Assembly (NCBI GenBank): GCA_017354575.1
Contig: JAFMQP010000233.1
Span: 1-6,548, forward strand
Direction of reading: 5' to 3'
DNA from: Acidothermales bacterium
GTDB taxonomy: Bacteria > Actinomycetota > Actinomycetes > Streptosporangiales > WHST01
DNA length: 6,548 nucleotides
The notes beneath the pieces are model-generated. The model searched no databases. It saw nothing but the letters and a program-made list of their open reading frames with translations, and was not told the origin of the DNA. A program made the translations under genes and the position numbers. Shown piece after piece: positions 1 to 5,919 of this stretch (the first letter of the stretch is position 1; each line of letters begins with the position of its first letter).

Positions 1-122
1 ACGGCGCCACCGGTGCCGACCGCGACCGCGTGCCTCGCCGGCGCGGACCGGGCTGTCGCCGCGGTCGGGTACGCGATCATGAGCAGCGCCACGGCGAGCG
101 CGGCGGCGAGAAGTCGTCGCAT
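1..122 (-). CDS. Secreted protein N-terminus, partial (possible gamma-glutamyltransferase)
   Basis: The minus strand reads an open frame from ATG at 122 down to the window edge, giving 40 complete codons. The protein begins MRRLLAAALAVALLMIAY: two arginines, a hydrophobic core at about residues 4-18, then PTAATA followed by RS. This is a classical Sec-type signal peptide with a likely cleavage after about residue 24 (ATA|RS). The start is well supported by AAGGAGG placed 6 nt upstream. The mature start reads HAVAVGTGGA. That resembles the beginning of actinobacterial gamma-glutamyltransferases, where a similar glycine-rich stretch precedes the conserved region of the large subunit, but this is a recollection of family style and not a domain match. 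The gene is divergent from purK and has its own upstream region. A secreted or cell-surface protein is a firm inference; the enzyme identity is weak. Other exported hydrolases would fit equally well. Confidence 0.62.
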   Translation of the reverse strand, partial: MRRLLAAALAVALLMIAYPTAATARSAPARHAVAVGTGGA

Positions 123-128
123 GAACGG

Positions 129-135
129 CCTCCTT
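129..135 (-). promoter_or_regulatory. Strong ribosome-binding site for the leftward secreted-protein gene
   Basis: The plus strand reads CCTCCTT, so the minus strand carries AAGGAGG, a perfect complement to the 16S rRNA 3' end. It lies 6 nt from the ATG at 122. This is the strongest Shine-Dalgarno sequence in the window, and it fixes the start of the partial minus-strand gene, which would otherwise be too short to call with confidence. Confidence 0.8.
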
Positions 136-228
136 CGTGAGGGTGCCTGCCCGTTCTACTCCACCCCGCCGACAACTCGACAGGACTCGTACGCGCCGTA
201 TCCGGCGCAGGTCCGGACGGGCCGTCGG

Positions 229-241
229 TAGGCTCGCGTCG
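229..241 (+). promoter_or_regulatory. Probable leaderless promoter (-10 element) of purK
   Basis: TAGGCT at 229-234 fits the actinobacterial -10 consensus TANNNT and ends exactly 6 nt before the GTG at 241. Transcription would therefore begin at, or within a base of, the start codon, giving a leaderless mRNA. No Shine-Dalgarno sequence is visible before the GTG, which agrees with this. I could not find a convincing -35 hexamer 16-19 nt upstream. Leaderless transcripts are common in actinobacteria, and the SNF2 gene in this window shows the same geometry. This is inference from spacing, not a mapped start. Confidence 0.55.
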
Positions 242-1383
242 TGCGTACTCCCGAGGGATTCCCGGTCGTCGGCATGGTCGGCGCGGGGCAGCTCGCCCGG
301 ATGACCCACGCCGCCGCCATCCCGCTCGGCATCGGCTTCCGCGTGCTCGCGGCCGACCCGACGGACGGTGCCGCGCTCGTCTGCGGCGACGTCCAGGTCG
401 GACAGCACACCTCGCTCGACGACCTGCGGTCGTTCGCGGCGGGCTGCGACGTCGTCACCTTCGACCACGAGCACGTGCCGGGCGAGCACCTGCGCGCACT
501 CGCCGCCGAGGGACACGCCGTCGGCCCGGGCGCCGACGCGCTGCGCCACACGCAGGACAAGCTCGCGATGCGGGAACGGCTGTCGGCGCTCGACGTGCCG
601 TGTCCCGCGTACGCCGCCGCGGAGCCGTCGACGGCGGTGAAGCAGGTGCGCGCGTTCGCCGACGAGCACGGCTGGCCGGTCGTCGCCAAGGCGGTGAGCG
701 GCGGCTACGACGGCAAGGGCGTGTGGATGCTCGACGGACCGGACGCGCTCGGCGGCCTGCCGCCGGTGCCGCTGCTGCTGGAGGAGCACGTCGGTTTCCG
801 CCGCGAGCTCGCCGCGCTGGTCGCACGTTCCCCGCACGGACAGGCGGCCGCGTACCCGATCGTGGAGACCGTGCAGCGCGACGGCATCTGCGTCGAGGTG
901 CTCGCGCCCGCGCCGGACCTCGACGAGGACCACGCACTCGAGGCGCAGCGGCTCGCGTTGCGCGTGGCCGGCGAGCTCGGCGTCGTCGGCCTGCTCGCGG
1001 TGGAGCTGTTCGAGACCGACGACGGCGTCGTCGTCAACGAGCTGGCGATGCGGCCGCACAACTCCGGACACTGGACCATCGAGGGCGCGCGTACGTCGCA
1101 GTTCGAGCAGCACCTGCGGGCGGTGCTCGACCTGCCGCTCGGCTCGCCCGCACCGGTCGCGCCGGTGACGGTGATGGCGAACCTGCTCGGTGGTCGGGAC
1201 GCGAACGTCTACGACCGGTACGTGCACGTGATGGCGAAGGACCCCGCCGTGAAGGTGCACCTGTACGGCAAGCAGGTGCGGCCCGGCCGCAAGATCGGCC
1301 ACGTCACCGCCATCGGCGACGACCCGGCCGAGGTGCGCGAGCGGGCGCGGGACGCCTGCGACTACCTGCGAGGTGACTCATGA
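241..1383 (+). CDS. purK: N5-carboxyaminoimidazole ribonucleotide synthase PurK
   Basis: This 380-aa ATP-grasp enzyme converts AIR, bicarbonate and ATP to N5-CAIR in de novo purine synthesis in the cytoplasm. The N-terminal pre-ATP-grasp fold begins FPVVGMVGAGQLARM (about residues 7-21), with the nucleotide-fold glycine motif. DHEHV lies at 75-79. The ATP-grasp lysine and glycine-rich loop are at about 149-160 (AKAVSGGYDGKG). The metal/ATP-binding segment NELAMRPHNSGHW at 266-278 is the PurK signature. Length is normal for the family. The GTG start is chosen because it precedes the first beta-strand directly, the next in-frame methionine (residue 12) would cut into that strand, and a -10-like TAGGCT sits 6 nt upstream. 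The gene overlaps purE by 4 nt, so the two are co-transcribed and probably translationally coupled. All key motifs are present and it looks intact. Confidence 0.97.
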   Translation: MRTPEGFPVVGMVGAGQLARMTHAAAIPLGIGFRVLAADPTDGAALVCGDVQVGQHTSLDDLRSFAAGCDVVTFDHEHVPGEHLRALAAEGHAVGPGADALRHTQDKLAMRERLSALDVPCPAYAAAEPSTAVKQVRAFADEHGWPVVAKAVSGGYDGKGVWMLDGPDALGGLPPVPLLLEEHVGFRRELAALVARSPHGQAAAYPIVETVQRDGICVEVLAPAPDLDEDHALEAQRLALRVAGELGVVGLLAVELFETDDGVVVNELAMRPHNSGHWTIEGARTSQFEQHLRAVLDLPLGSPAPVAPVTVMANLLGGRDANVYDRYVHVMAKDPAVKVHLYGKQVRPGRKIGHVTAIGDDPAEVRERARDACDYLRGDS

Positions 1384-1889
1384 CCGCACCGGTCGTCGGC
1401 GTCGTGATGGGCTCGGACTCCGACTGGAAGGTGATGAGCGCCGTCGGCGACGCGCTGGCCGAGTTCGACGTGCCGTACGAGGTCGACGTCGTCTCCGCGC
1501 ACCGGATGCCGCGCGCGATGATCGCCTACGGCGAGTGCGCGGCGGACCGTGGGCTGCGGTGCGTCGTCGCGGGCGCGGGCGGAGCGGCGCACCTGCCCGG
1601 CATGCTCGCGTCCGTCACGCCGCTGCCGGTCATCGGGGTGCCGGTGCCGCTGGCCCACCTCGACGGCATGGACTCCCTGCTGTCCATCGTGCAGATGCCC
1701 GCCGGCGTCCCCGTCGCGACCGTCTCGGTCGGCGGCGCGCGCAACGCGGGGCTACTCGCGGTGCGCATCCTCGCCGCGTCCGACGAGACGCTGCGTACAC
1801 GCATGGCGAGGTTCCAGGACGACCTCAGAGCGCAGGCCGAGGCGAAGGGCGAACGCCTCCGCGCACGGCTCTCCGACCCGGCGTCGTGA
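1380..1889 (+). CDS. purE: N5-carboxyaminoimidazole ribonucleotide mutase PurE (class I)
   Basis: This 169-aa protein interconverts N5-CAIR and CAIR, the step directly after PurK. Class I PurE family members form octamers. Visible signatures are GSDSD at residues 11-15 (nucleotide phosphate binding), SAHR at 39-42 with the conserved catalytic histidine H41, GAGGAAHLPG at 65-74, SIVQMP at 102-107 and NAGLLA at 122-127. The presence of purK next door supports the class I N5-CAIR route rather than the class II AIR carboxylase found without PurK. The ATG overlaps the purK stop in an ATGA arrangement. GAGG at 1370-1373, inside the purK end, gives a ribosome-binding site 6 nt upstream. The C-terminal tail after about residue 140 is charged and helical, as usual. 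Length and motifs are complete, and I see nothing odd in the coding sequence. Confidence 0.97.
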   Translation: MTAPVVGVVMGSDSDWKVMSAVGDALAEFDVPYEVDVVSAHRMPRAMIAYGECAADRGLRCVVAGAGGAAHLPGMLASVTPLPVIGVPVPLAHLDGMDSLLSIVQMPAGVPVATVSVGGARNAGLLAVRILAASDETLRTRMARFQDDLRAQAEAKGERLRARLSDPAS

Positions 1890-1900
1890 CGTCCCGACGC
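1881..1900 (+). repeat. Stem-loop spanning the purE stop codon
   Basis: GCGTCG (1881-1886) and CGACGC (1895-1900) form a perfect 6-bp GC-rich stem around an 8-nt loop that contains the purE stop codon TGA (1887-1889). Only a short TTT (1906-1908) follows a few bases later. It might act as a weak or factor-dependent terminator, or as a 3'-end mRNA stabiliser for purKE. In DNA this GC-rich, a 6-bp stem can also arise by chance. Confidence 0.3.
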
Positions 1901-1907
1901 GGCCCTT

Positions 1908-1930
1908 TCACGCCGTGACAACGGTGTGAC
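1908..1930. repeat. Palindrome TCACG-C-CGTGA with a repeated GTGAC half-site
   Basis: TCACG (1908-1912) and CGTGA (1914-1918) form a perfect inverted repeat around one central C. A second GTGAC copy follows at 1926-1930, 11 nt after the copy at 1915-1919. The palindrome plus a helically spaced half-site resembles an operator, but no family of regulator can be named from it. It lies between purE and the channel gene, outside the coding sequence if the channel starts at 2028. Confidence 0.25.
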
Positions 1931-1932
1931 GG

Positions 1933-1972
1933 ACACGCTCGGACCGTTTCGGGTCCGCTCAGGTTCGCGTGT
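1933..1972. repeat. Nested inverted repeats upstream of the channel gene
   Basis: An outer arm ACACGC (1933-1938) pairs perfectly with GCGTGT (1967-1972). Inside it, CGGACC (1940-1945) pairs perfectly with GGTCCG (1952-1957) around a 6-nt loop. As RNA this gives an inner hairpin closed by an outer stem, with a 9-nt unpaired stretch on one side. There is no U-run directly after it except GTTAACTT, so a simple intrinsic terminator is doubtful. It immediately adjoins a -10-like element, so it could be an operator or a weak purKE terminator. Confidence 0.35.
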
Positions 1973-1978
1973 TAACTT
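1948..1978 (+). promoter_or_regulatory. Possible promoter of the MscS-family channel gene
   Basis: TAACTT (1973-1978) fits TANNNT, and the overlapping TTAACT (1972-1977) is also AT-rich, which stands out in this GC-rich stretch. A weak TTCGGG lies at 1948-1953, with an 18-19 nt spacer. Transcription from here would leave a 5' leader of about 40-45 nt carrying the GGGAG ribosome-binding site before GTG 2028. The -35 match is poor, so this rests mainly on the -10 element and its position. Confidence 0.35.
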
Positions 1979-2017
1979 CGAGCCGCCCGGGGACCTTTAC
2001 GGCGACTCGTACCCGTT

Positions 2018-2030
2018 GGGAGATTTGGTG
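2018..2030 (+). promoter_or_regulatory. Ribosome-binding site deciding the channel start
   Basis: GGGAG at 2018-2022 lies 5 nt before the GTG at 2028. The longest in-frame start, GTG at 1926, has no purine-rich element upstream and would add 34 polar residues that do not fit the family. The GTG at 2028 is therefore preferred. An in-frame TTG at 2025 is too close to the element. Confidence 0.6.
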
Positions 2031-3065
2031 GAACGAGCACTCACCTTGCGCGATCTGTTGATCGCCGTCGCCGCGGTCGCGGCCGGCGTGGGCGCAGGAG
2101 TGACATTGCGACTGCTGCTGCGCAGGCTGCCCTGGAGCTCGCGGTGGTTCGGGCACGGTATGCACGGTCTGGTCACGGCCGCGGTGGGCAACCTCGCGAT
2201 CTGGCTGCTGCTGATCGCCGGGCTCAGCGCGGCGACGGCGGAGCTGCCGCTCACCGCGCTCGTCCGCCGGCGCGTCACGGAGGTGCTGGTCGCGGCGCTC
2301 ATCCTGGCGGTGACCGTCGGGTTGATGCGGGTGGCCGCCGGGCTCGTCCAGTCGATGACGATGTCCCGCTCGGGCATGGCGAACTCGGCGACGATCTTCG
2401 CCAACATCGCCCGGGTCGCGGTGCTCGGCGTCGGGGTCCTCGTGCTGTTGCAGACGCTGGGGATCTCGATCGCACCGCTGCTCACCGCCCTCGGCGTCGG
2501 CGGCCTCGCGGTCGCCCTGGCGCTGCAGGACACGCTGGCGAACCTGTTCGCGGGCGTGCACCTGCTCGCCTCGCGGAAGGTCAGGCTCGGCGACTACATC
2601 CAGCTCGGCACGGGTGAGGAGGGCTACGTCGTCGACATCAACTGGCGCAACACCGTGGTGCACCAGCTGCCGGACAACGACCTGATCGTGCCCAACGCCC
2701 TGCTCGCGAGCGCCACCGTCACGAACACACACCGCCCGACCCGGCAGGTCTCGGTGCCCGTCCAGCTCGAGGTCGGCTACGACAGCGACCTGGGGTACGT
2801 CGAGCGGGTGACGGTCGACGTCGGCAGGAACGTGATGCACGAGGTCGCCGGCGGCGTCCCCGACCACGAACCGACGGTGCGCTTCCACACGTTCGGCGAG
2901 TTCGGCGTCGGCTTCTCGGCGTCGCTTCGTGCGGACGAGTTCGCCGACCAGTACCTCGTCAAGCACGAGTTCATCAAGCGGCTGCACCGCAGGTACCGGG
3001 ACGAGGGCATCACGATCCCGGTGCCGAGCGCGATGCCGGACCGCGAGCAGCGCACCGCCGCCTGA
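2028..3065 (+). CDS. MscS-family mechanosensitive ion channel
   Basis: This is a 345-aa membrane protein from the preferred GTG start (379 aa from GTG 1926). MscS-family channels open under membrane tension and release solutes during hypo-osmotic shock. Hydrophobic segments lie at about residues 9-30, 46-68, 84-106 and 127-145, ahead of the pore-lining region at about 150-180, which contains GVGGLAVALALQDTLANL. The Gly/Ala-rich pore helix followed by QDTLANLFAG is the family signature. The beta domain follows at about 183-245 (VRLGDYIQLG, then WRNTVVHQL and IVPNALL). The C-terminal alpha/beta vestibule domain ends near GITIPVPSA at about 327-335. It is longer than E. coli MscS (286 aa) because of extra N-terminal helices. 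It lies 138 bp after purE, with its own possible promoter, so it is probably not part of the purKE operon. The transported species (general solutes versus a specific ion) cannot be read from sequence. Confidence 0.93.
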   Translation: MERALTLRDLLIAVAAVAAGVGAGVTLRLLLRRLPWSSRWFGHGMHGLVTAAVGNLAIWLLLIAGLSAATAELPLTALVRRRVTEVLVAALILAVTVGLMRVAAGLVQSMTMSRSGMANSATIFANIARVAVLGVGVLVLLQTLGISIAPLLTALGVGGLAVALALQDTLANLFAGVHLLASRKVRLGDYIQLGTGEEGYVVDINWRNTVVHQLPDNDLIVPNALLASATVTNTHRPTRQVSVPVQLEVGYDSDLGYVERVTVDVGRNVMHEVAGGVPDHEPTVRFHTFGEFGVGFSASLRADEFADQYLVKHEFIKRLHRRYRDEGITIPVPSAMPDREQRTAA

Positions 3066-3095
3066 GCCGCCACCCGGGTCGCCGCGCGGCGGTTT
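3054..3095. repeat. Inverted repeat spanning the channel stop codon, possible weak terminator
   Basis: ACCGCCGC (3054-3061) and GCGGCGGT (3086-3093) are perfect 8-bp inverted arms around a 24-nt loop that holds the TGA stop. A competing shorter stem can form between CCGCC (3067-3071) and GGCGG (3088-3092). Only TTT (3093-3095) follows. It may attenuate read-through from the channel gene into the SNF2 gene. The right arm directly abuts the proposed -35 element of the SNF2 promoter. Confidence 0.3.
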
Positions 3096-3130
3096 GCGGT
3101 CGTCGTGGTGGCGTGCCTACGCTCGCCGCG
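3094..3130 (+). promoter_or_regulatory. Probable leaderless promoter of the SNF2 helicase gene
   Basis: TTGCGG (3094-3099) and TACGCT (3118-3123) are separated by 18 nt and resemble the -35 and -10 elements of a housekeeping sigma factor. The -10 ends exactly 6 nt before the GTG at 3130, so the transcript would start at the start codon. No Shine-Dalgarno sequence precedes the GTG. The geometry matches the element before purK: TAGGCT or TACGCT, six bases, then GTG. Confidence 0.6.
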
Positions 3131-5919
3131 TGCTCGACCCGGACGCCTCCCCGCTCGCCGGGTCGGCCGGGTGCGCGGCGGTGTTCGAGCCGGGTGACCC
3201 GCCCCGGACCGGCACGCTCGCGTTCTACGCACGCGACGGCGCGTGGCCGCCGTCGCCCTCCGGCCGGCTGGAGGTCGTCGTGCTCCGCGACGGCGAGCCG
3301 GCCGTGGTGTCGGTGCCCGTCGCCAGGGTCCCGATCCGTGCGGCGCTCCCGGACCTCCGCAGGGAGCCGCGCGACGGGGAGGCGGTCATGGACGGGTTCT
3401 GGCACGCGGCCACGCGGTTCGCGCTGCGGCTGGTCGCCCAGGGCCGGCTGCTGCCCGGCGTGAGCGAGCGCGGCCACGACGCCTGGCGGGTCGGCCCGCT
3501 CGAGCCGGCCGACGTCGAGCACGTGCGCGCGCTCGCCGCCGCCATGCCTGCGCGGGCACGCGCGGTACCGCTGCCCGACCGTTCGCCGCCGGAGCTGCCG
3601 GACGCCGAGACGCTCGTCCGCCGGTTCCTCGACGCCGTCGCCGACGCCTTCGTGCGGACCCCGGCCGCGGGCCTGGTCGCCGGCGGCCGCGGCGCCTACG
3701 CCGACCCGGAGCCGCAGCACGTCCCCGAGCTGCGGCCGTGGGCCGACGAGGTCGCGGCCGGCGTCGACACCGGCGTACGCGTGTCGCTGCGCCTCGAGAT
3801 GCGGGACGCCGGTGACGCGTTCCTGCTGGTGCCGCAGGCGCACAGCCTCGCCGACCCGACCATGGTCACCGACGTCGCGAGCCTGTGGGACGGCGGCGGC
3901 GCCGGCTTCGGGCCGCGCGCCACCATCGACGCGATGCTCGCCCTCCGCCGCGCGGCGCGCATCTGGCGTCCGCTCGAACGGTTGCTCGCGAGCGCGGTAC
4001 CCGACGCGCTGACGCTCGGCGACGACGAGGTGTGGGATCTGCTCGCCGACGGCGCGCCACGCCTCGCCGCCGCCGGCGTCGAGGTGCACTGGCCGAGGGA
4101 CCTGGCCCGCGAGCTCACGGCGAAGGCGGTCGTCGGCCGCGCTGAGGCGCCGCCGTCCGACGTGCGCGCGTTCCTCGGCGGCGACGAGCTGCTGTCGTTC
4201 GACTGGCAGCTCGCCCTCGGCGGCGCGCCGCTCTCCGAGGCGGAGATGGACGCGCTCGCCGAGTCGCACCGCCCGGTGGTGCGGCTGCGCGACCAGTGGG
4301 TGCTCGTCGATCCCGAGCTGGTCAGGAAGGCACGGGAGCGGCGGCTCAAGCCGCTGACACCGGTCGACGCGCTCGGCGCCGCCCTCACCGGAGTCCTGGA
4401 GGTCGGCGGCGAACGCGTCGAGGTCGCGCCCACCGACTGGCTCGGGACGCTGCGCGAGCGCATCGCCGACCCCGACGGCGGGCGCGAGCCCGTCGAGCAG
4501 CCACCGGCGCTGGCGGCGACGTTGCGCGACTACCAGCTCCGCGGCCTGCGCTGGCTCGCGCGGATGACCTCGCTCGGTCTCGGCGGCTGCCTCGCCGACG
4601 ACATGGGCCTCGGCAAGACGATCACGCTGATCTCGTTGCACCTGCACCGGCACGCCCACGACACCGCCGGGCCGACGCTCGTCGTCTGCCCCGCGTCGCT
4701 GCTGGGCAACTGGCAACGCGAGATCGAACGGTTCGCGCCCGGCATGCCCGTGCACCGGTTCCACGGCAGCACGCGCACGCTCGACGAGGGCATCGAGGGG
4801 TTCGTGCTGACGACGTACGGCACGATGCGCCGCGACCCGGAGCGGCTCGGCGAGGTGAGGTGGGGGCTGCTCGTCGCGGACGAGGCCCAGCACGTGAAGA
4901 ACCCGCTGTCCGGGACGGCGAAGGCGCTGCGCGCGATCGGGTCCGACGCGCGCGTCGCGCTCACCGGCACACCCGTGGAGAACAACCTGTCCGAGCTGTG
5001 GGCGATCCTCGACTGGACCACGCCCGGCCTGCTCGGCACGCTCACCGCGTTCCGGTCCGGTTGGGCGACGCCGATCGAGGTCGACAAGGACGAGGAGCGG
5101 GCGGACCGCCTCGCGCGGCTGGTGCGGCCGTTCGTGCTACGCCGCCGCAAGTCCGACCCGGGCATCGCGCCGGAGCTGCCGCCGAAGACCGAGACCGACC
5201 AGGCCGTCTCGCTGACCCGGGAGCAGGCGGGCCTGTACGAGGCGCTGGTCCGCGAGGTGCTCGCCGAGCTGAAGCACGCCGACGGCATGGAGCGGCGCGG
5301 CCTCGTGATGAAGCTGCTCACCGGCCTCAAGCAGATCTGCAACCACCCCGCGCAGTACCTCAACGAGACCCGGCCGCGCCTCGCCGGCCGGTCGGGCAAG
5401 CTCGAGCTGCTCGACGAGCTGGTCGGCACGGTCACCGCGGAGGACGGCGCCGTGCTCGTCTTCACCCAGTACGTCGCGATGGCGCGGCTGCTCGAACGCC
5501 ACCTCGCCGACCGCGGCGTCCCCACCCAGCTGCTGCACGGCGGCACGCCGGTGAAGCGGCGCGAGGAGATGGTGCAGAGGTTCCAGGACGGTGAGGCGCC
5601 GGTGTTCCTGCTGTCGCTGAAGGCGGCCGGCGTCGGGCTCAACCTCACCCGCGCCGACCACGTCGTGCACTACGACAGGTGGTGGAACCCGGCAGTCGAG
5701 GAACAGGCCACCGACCGTGCGTACCGGATCGGGCAGACGCGCCCGGTGCAGGTGCACCGCATGGTCACCGAGGGCACGGTCGAGGACCGCATCGCGCGCA
5801 TGCTCGACACCAAGCGCGAGCTTGCCGACGCCGTGCTCGGTTCCGGCGAGGCGGCGCTCACCGAGCTGACCGACGACGAGCTCGCCGATCTCGTCCTGCT
5901 GCGAGGCTCCCGTGACTGA
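3130..5919 (+). CDS. SNF2-family DEAD/DEAH-box helicase (HelZ-like ATPase)
   Basis: This 929-aa protein is a superfamily 2 SNF2-type ATPase, expected to translocate on double-stranded nucleic acid and remodel bound protein. The N-terminal third is poorly conserved. At about 302-405 lies a segment typical of the bacterial SNF2 helicase-associated domain (FDWQLALGG, then PVVRLRDQWVLVDPE). The first RecA-like lobe has motif I DDMGLGKT (490-497), motif II DEAQ (584-587) and motif III LTGTPVENN (611-619). The second lobe has VFTQY (777-781), SLKAAGVGLNL (829-839) and motif VI QATDRAYRIGQ (859-869). All catalytic motifs are intact, including the arginine fingers of motif VI. The frame stays open upstream to 2929, inside the channel gene, but that extension has the wrong codon character; the GTG at 3130 fits a leaderless promoter. 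No nuclease or methylase domain is visible. It overlaps the next gene by 8 nt. The biological role of these actinobacterial SNF2 proteins is not settled. Confidence 0.95.
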   Translation: MLDPDASPLAGSAGCAAVFEPGDPPRTGTLAFYARDGAWPPSPSGRLEVVVLRDGEPAVVSVPVARVPIRAALPDLRREPRDGEAVMDGFWHAATRFALRLVAQGRLLPGVSERGHDAWRVGPLEPADVEHVRALAAAMPARARAVPLPDRSPPELPDAETLVRRFLDAVADAFVRTPAAGLVAGGRGAYADPEPQHVPELRPWADEVAAGVDTGVRVSLRLEMRDAGDAFLLVPQAHSLADPTMVTDVASLWDGGGAGFGPRATIDAMLALRRAARIWRPLERLLASAVPDALTLGDDEVWDLLADGAPRLAAAGVEVHWPRDLARELTAKAVVGRAEAPPSDVRAFLGGDELLSFDWQLALGGAPLSEAEMDALAESHRPVVRLRDQWVLVDPELVRKARERRLKPLTPVDALGAALTGVLEVGGERVEVAPTDWLGTLRERIADPDGGREPVEQPPALAATLRDYQLRGLRWLARMTSLGLGGCLADDMGLGKTITLISLHLHRHAHDTAGPTLVVCPASLLGNWQREIERFAPGMPVHRFHGSTRTLDEGIEGFVLTTYGTMRRDPERLGEVRWGLLVADEAQHVKNPLSGTAKALRAIGSDARVALTGTPVENNLSELWAILDWTTPGLLGTLTAFRSGWATPIEVDKDEERADRLARLVRPFVLRRRKSDPGIAPELPPKTETDQAVSLTREQAGLYEALVREVLAELKHADGMERRGLVMKLLTGLKQICNHPAQYLNETRPRLAGRSGKLELLDELVGTVTAEDGAVLVFTQYVAMARLLERHLADRGVPTQLLHGGTPVKRREEMVQRFQDGEAPVFLLSLKAAGVGLNLTRADHVVHYDRWWNPAVEEQATDRAYRIGQTRPVQVHRMVTEGTVEDRIARMLDTKRELADAVLGSGEAALTELTDDELADLVLLRGSRD

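Noticed and set aside
211..218. The 8-bp palindrome GTCCGGAC in the purK upstream region
   Set aside because: It is short and of a kind expected by chance in GC-rich DNA. There is no second copy or spacing that would mark an operator.
1373..1918. A 181-codon frame overlapping purE
   Set aside because: Its product is Arg/Gly-rich and without motifs. The overlapping purE frame has all PurE signatures and a coupled start.
1959..2987. A 342-codon minus-strand frame opposite the channel gene
   Set aside because: The composition is rich in Arg, Asp, Gln, Val and His, as expected for an antisense GC shadow. It shows no hydrophobic or catalytic pattern, and the plus strand encodes a clear MscS-family channel.
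2929..3129. N-terminal extension of the SNF2 protein into the channel gene
   Set aside because: The 67 extra residues are Ser/Thr/Arg/Pro-rich frame-shifted channel sequence. A leaderless promoter sits just before the GTG at 3130.
3010..4893. A 627-codon open frame on the minus strand opposite the SNF2 gene
   Set aside because: It is a shadow of high third-position GC on the coding strand. Its translation is Arg/Ala/Gly/Val-rich without recognisable motifs, whereas the plus strand carries every SNF2 motif.
1808..5590. A shared sequence, GAGGTTCCAGGACG, in purE and again in the SNF2 gene near 5577
   Set aside because: Both copies lie in coding sequence for similar short peptides (RFQDD and RFQDG) with biased codon use. 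This looks like chance convergence, not a repeat element.
4296..5594. A 432-codon plus-strand frame inside the SNF2 gene in another reading frame
   Set aside because: The translation is almost entirely Arg/Ala/Gly/Pro, typical of a frame-shifted GC-rich gene, and has no start signal.
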